From Cololabis saira (taxonomy: Eukaryota > Chordata > Actinopteri > Beloniformes > Belonidae), in NCBI RefSeq assembly GCF_033807715.1, contig NC_084599.1, forward strand, positions 10,211,625 through 10,275,624: a DNA stretch of 64,000 bases, given 5' to 3'. The position numbers and the translations under genes are program-made. Each line of letters opens with the position of its first letter. Positions within the stretch are counted from its first letter, which is position 1. Of this stretch, positions 61,955-64,000 are shown piece by piece. The notes under the pieces are model-generated. The model made no database searches. It was not told the origin of the DNA and was given only the letters and a program-made list of their open reading frames with translations.

Positions 61955-64000
61955 CTGCACAGAGATACAATCATACAGAAAAAAAAGAGGATCATCAGTC
62001 AACTGGTGGAATCATCTTAATGGCATAAGTATTTCCTGCAGTAAGGACGTGGGAGCTAATAAACGGCTAAACAAGAAGTCCTATTTGCTCCCTCCTCTCT
62101 GTGGGTGGGAACAGACATATGCTTCCCAGCCAAGCTACCTCTGGTTAATTGCCTTCATTACGTAAAGTGGATGGTGATTTTAATAGCTATAATAACTGTC
62201 TTCCTGATTGAGAATAGCTCTCAACCGTAACATGTTTCACAACATTAACTGTAAAGGGAGAGAAGCCAAGTCTGGCATTAATGAAGAGTAATAATCTAAT
62301 GTTTTTAAGCCATGAAATTCTGTCCCATGTACAGTATACAGCAGTACTGAAGTAATGCAAACACTTGTGCAATATCAGTTAAAGATCAAATGATTCAGAT
62401 GTGTATCATTTTGCAATAACTGCTTTTATTATGAGTCAAAATGAACATTGTTTCCTTTTTTGAGCGATCACATTTTTTTTTCGGAAACTATCTACTGGTC
62501 TAAATAAGATGCTGTCGCAAAGTCAAAGTAGTTAACTTGTGATCACTGACTTACAACTCAGAAAAACAATTATTAAATCAGTACATCGGTGGTCTCTAAT
62601 TATATAAATATGGTTATAAAATGACCTTTTGAACTTCTTAAGCACTACACTTTTGGCATGTATTCATCTCCAAGTTATTATTACGGTTCCACATGGAAAA
62701 GGATTGTAGATGGAAATGGGAGAATCAGATTTTGGATCTGACCTAAGTATTCTGTCTGTGTAAATCAATCTGAAGACAAAAAAGAATGAGTTATACGTGG
62801 AAACGCAGCTGTGATAGTAATCACGGGGTGGAAAACAAGCCAACACACCACGTATGAGGGCCACATCATAAAAGTAGTGCCAGATTGACAAGATTGACAA
62901 TTTAATACTCGCACACTAACTTTGGAAAAGCACAACATGAGCATCAAACCAGAAAAAAAAGAAAAAGAAAAAAAAACTATAACCTGCCAAAAATATTGCC
63001 TCATCCGACTCCAACAGAGGACCTTTGCAGCATTTTAAGGAGATGGGAGTATTACATATTTTCCTGCAAAGAGCTGCTCAAAGGCTGTCATGAAGATCAA
63101 CTGTGCCAACAAAAATATAAATAATATTGCTAAAAATAGATCTGAATTACACTAATGAAAATGTTGCTACATTGAGATAAAAATCAAGGCTCATGACAAT
63201 TTTTTCATAATAAATCTGAACAGTTAACATATAACTATGACCAACAACCAAAAAAAAAAACGTATTGTCTTGTAATTACTGTACATTTGAACTAATTTCC
63301 CTGTTATAAATGATTAAAAAAACACCTGTGTCCATCTATTACCTAAAATAAGGGATGACCAATGTGTGTTGGGTACGGTTAGCCTGGCCAGGACACTGAA
63401 CCCCGGCGTGACCCGATCACTGAACCCTCTTATAATACAGTGCAGAGCCCAGAGAAGTGGAGAGGGTTGCTTCAGGAAGGGTATCCGACATAAAAACTCA
63501 TGCCAAATCAATATACAGAACACTATGATCTGCTGTCGCAGGAGCCAAAAGAACGTGCATTTTAGCTAAAATAAATATGCAGATTTTCTTTTCTTCACTA
63601 TAGTATATGGCAACGTTTTTGAAGGATAAAGAGCAAGACATCTGCAGAGTAAGTGCTAAATCTCTGTATCTCTAATAAGCACATGAGATTAACTCTGTCC
63701 CCATGGGCCCGTTTATGAATTATTGAAGATATGAATACAGCAAGACCACAACACAGGCACCCAAAGATCAATTAGAAAAATGCCTGAGGAAAAGTCTTTT
63801 TTTTCCCCATTTCTTTTTTTTTTTTAACTGCATGAGCTTATGGGACTGACATCAGTAAACACAATGAAACTGCCAAGTGAAAGCAGATTGCAGAAAACCA
63901 GATGAAGAAAAGAAGAGAGTGTTACAGGAAGAGAGGGAGAAAAAGACGGTCGCCCTAAGCAAACTTGAGCATTTGGGGCCTTAGACAAACAGTGGTAATA
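61955..64000 (-). other. sema6b: sema6b intron (partial)
   Basis: AT-rich DNA upstream of the last sema6b exon. No further sema6b exon was found up to the window edge. One repeat fragment is listed separately; nothing else is recognised. Confidence 0.7.
63440..63560 (+). repeat. Fragment of a common fish retroelement 3' region
   Basis: 'ttgcttcaggaagggtatcc' followed by 'gacataaaaactcatgccaa' and 'atgatctgctgtcgcagg' matches a widely dispersed fish repeat ending (canonical 'gaagggcatccggcgtaaaa', as I remember it). Too short to classify further. Confidence 0.5.

Overview
This window is vertebrate nuclear DNA, most likely from a ray-finned (teleost) fish. The genes are intron-split with GT/AG junctions, the spacers are AT-rich, CpG-rich patches sit at gene starts, and the repeats are of fish type: hAT and Tc1-like miniature transposons with intact target-site duplications, decayed non-LTR retrotransposons with microsatellite tails, and tRNA-derived SINEs. 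There is no sign of bacterial operons or CRISPR. The species cannot be named from the sequence.

Three genes are supported, all on the minus strand. (1) At 4518-4562 lies the first coding exon of an endophilin-A2 gene (sh3gl1) with its CpG-rich promoter to the right; the rest of the gene runs off the left edge. (2) Between about 6.5 and 21.1 kb lies a complete ROR-family nuclear receptor. Its ten coding exons join in phase to a 474-residue protein, with a two-zinc-finger DNA-binding domain, a hinge and a ligand-binding domain ending in a helix-12 activation motif. Its first exon carries only seven coding bases, and its 3' UTR is about 3.2 kb. (3) At 61047-61954 lies the last coding exon of a class-6 semaphorin (sema6b type), with the membrane span and whole cytoplasmic tail; the upstream exons lie beyond the right edge. 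The genes belong to separate processes (membrane curvature in endocytosis, transcription, axon guidance), so their linkage is positional rather than operon-like.

The most interesting point is the order sh3gl1 - ROR - sema6b. In human, SH3GL1 and SEMA6B are near neighbours on 19p13.3, where no ROR gene exists, whereas RORA, RORB and RORC are on 15q, 9q and 1q. The receptor reads as RORB-like by eye. It may be the fourth ROR ohnolog, kept in fish and lost in mammals; this is an inference that phylogeny and synteny can test.

The 34 kb between the ROR promoter and the sema6b 3' region (21.2-55.3 kb) holds no recognisable host gene. It is a repeat mosaic: a pseudogene of a Tc1/IS630-like transposase whose Arg/Gly-rich segment has become a 27-bp minisatellite; three copies of a short repeat, each abutting a (CTAT)n tract; a hAT element with a BED-finger ORF; a 1.16-kb Tc1-like element inserted at the edge of a MITE; a hAT element swollen by a purine-only tract; and several LINE 3' ends. 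Most long open frames here are translations of microsatellites or chance frames.
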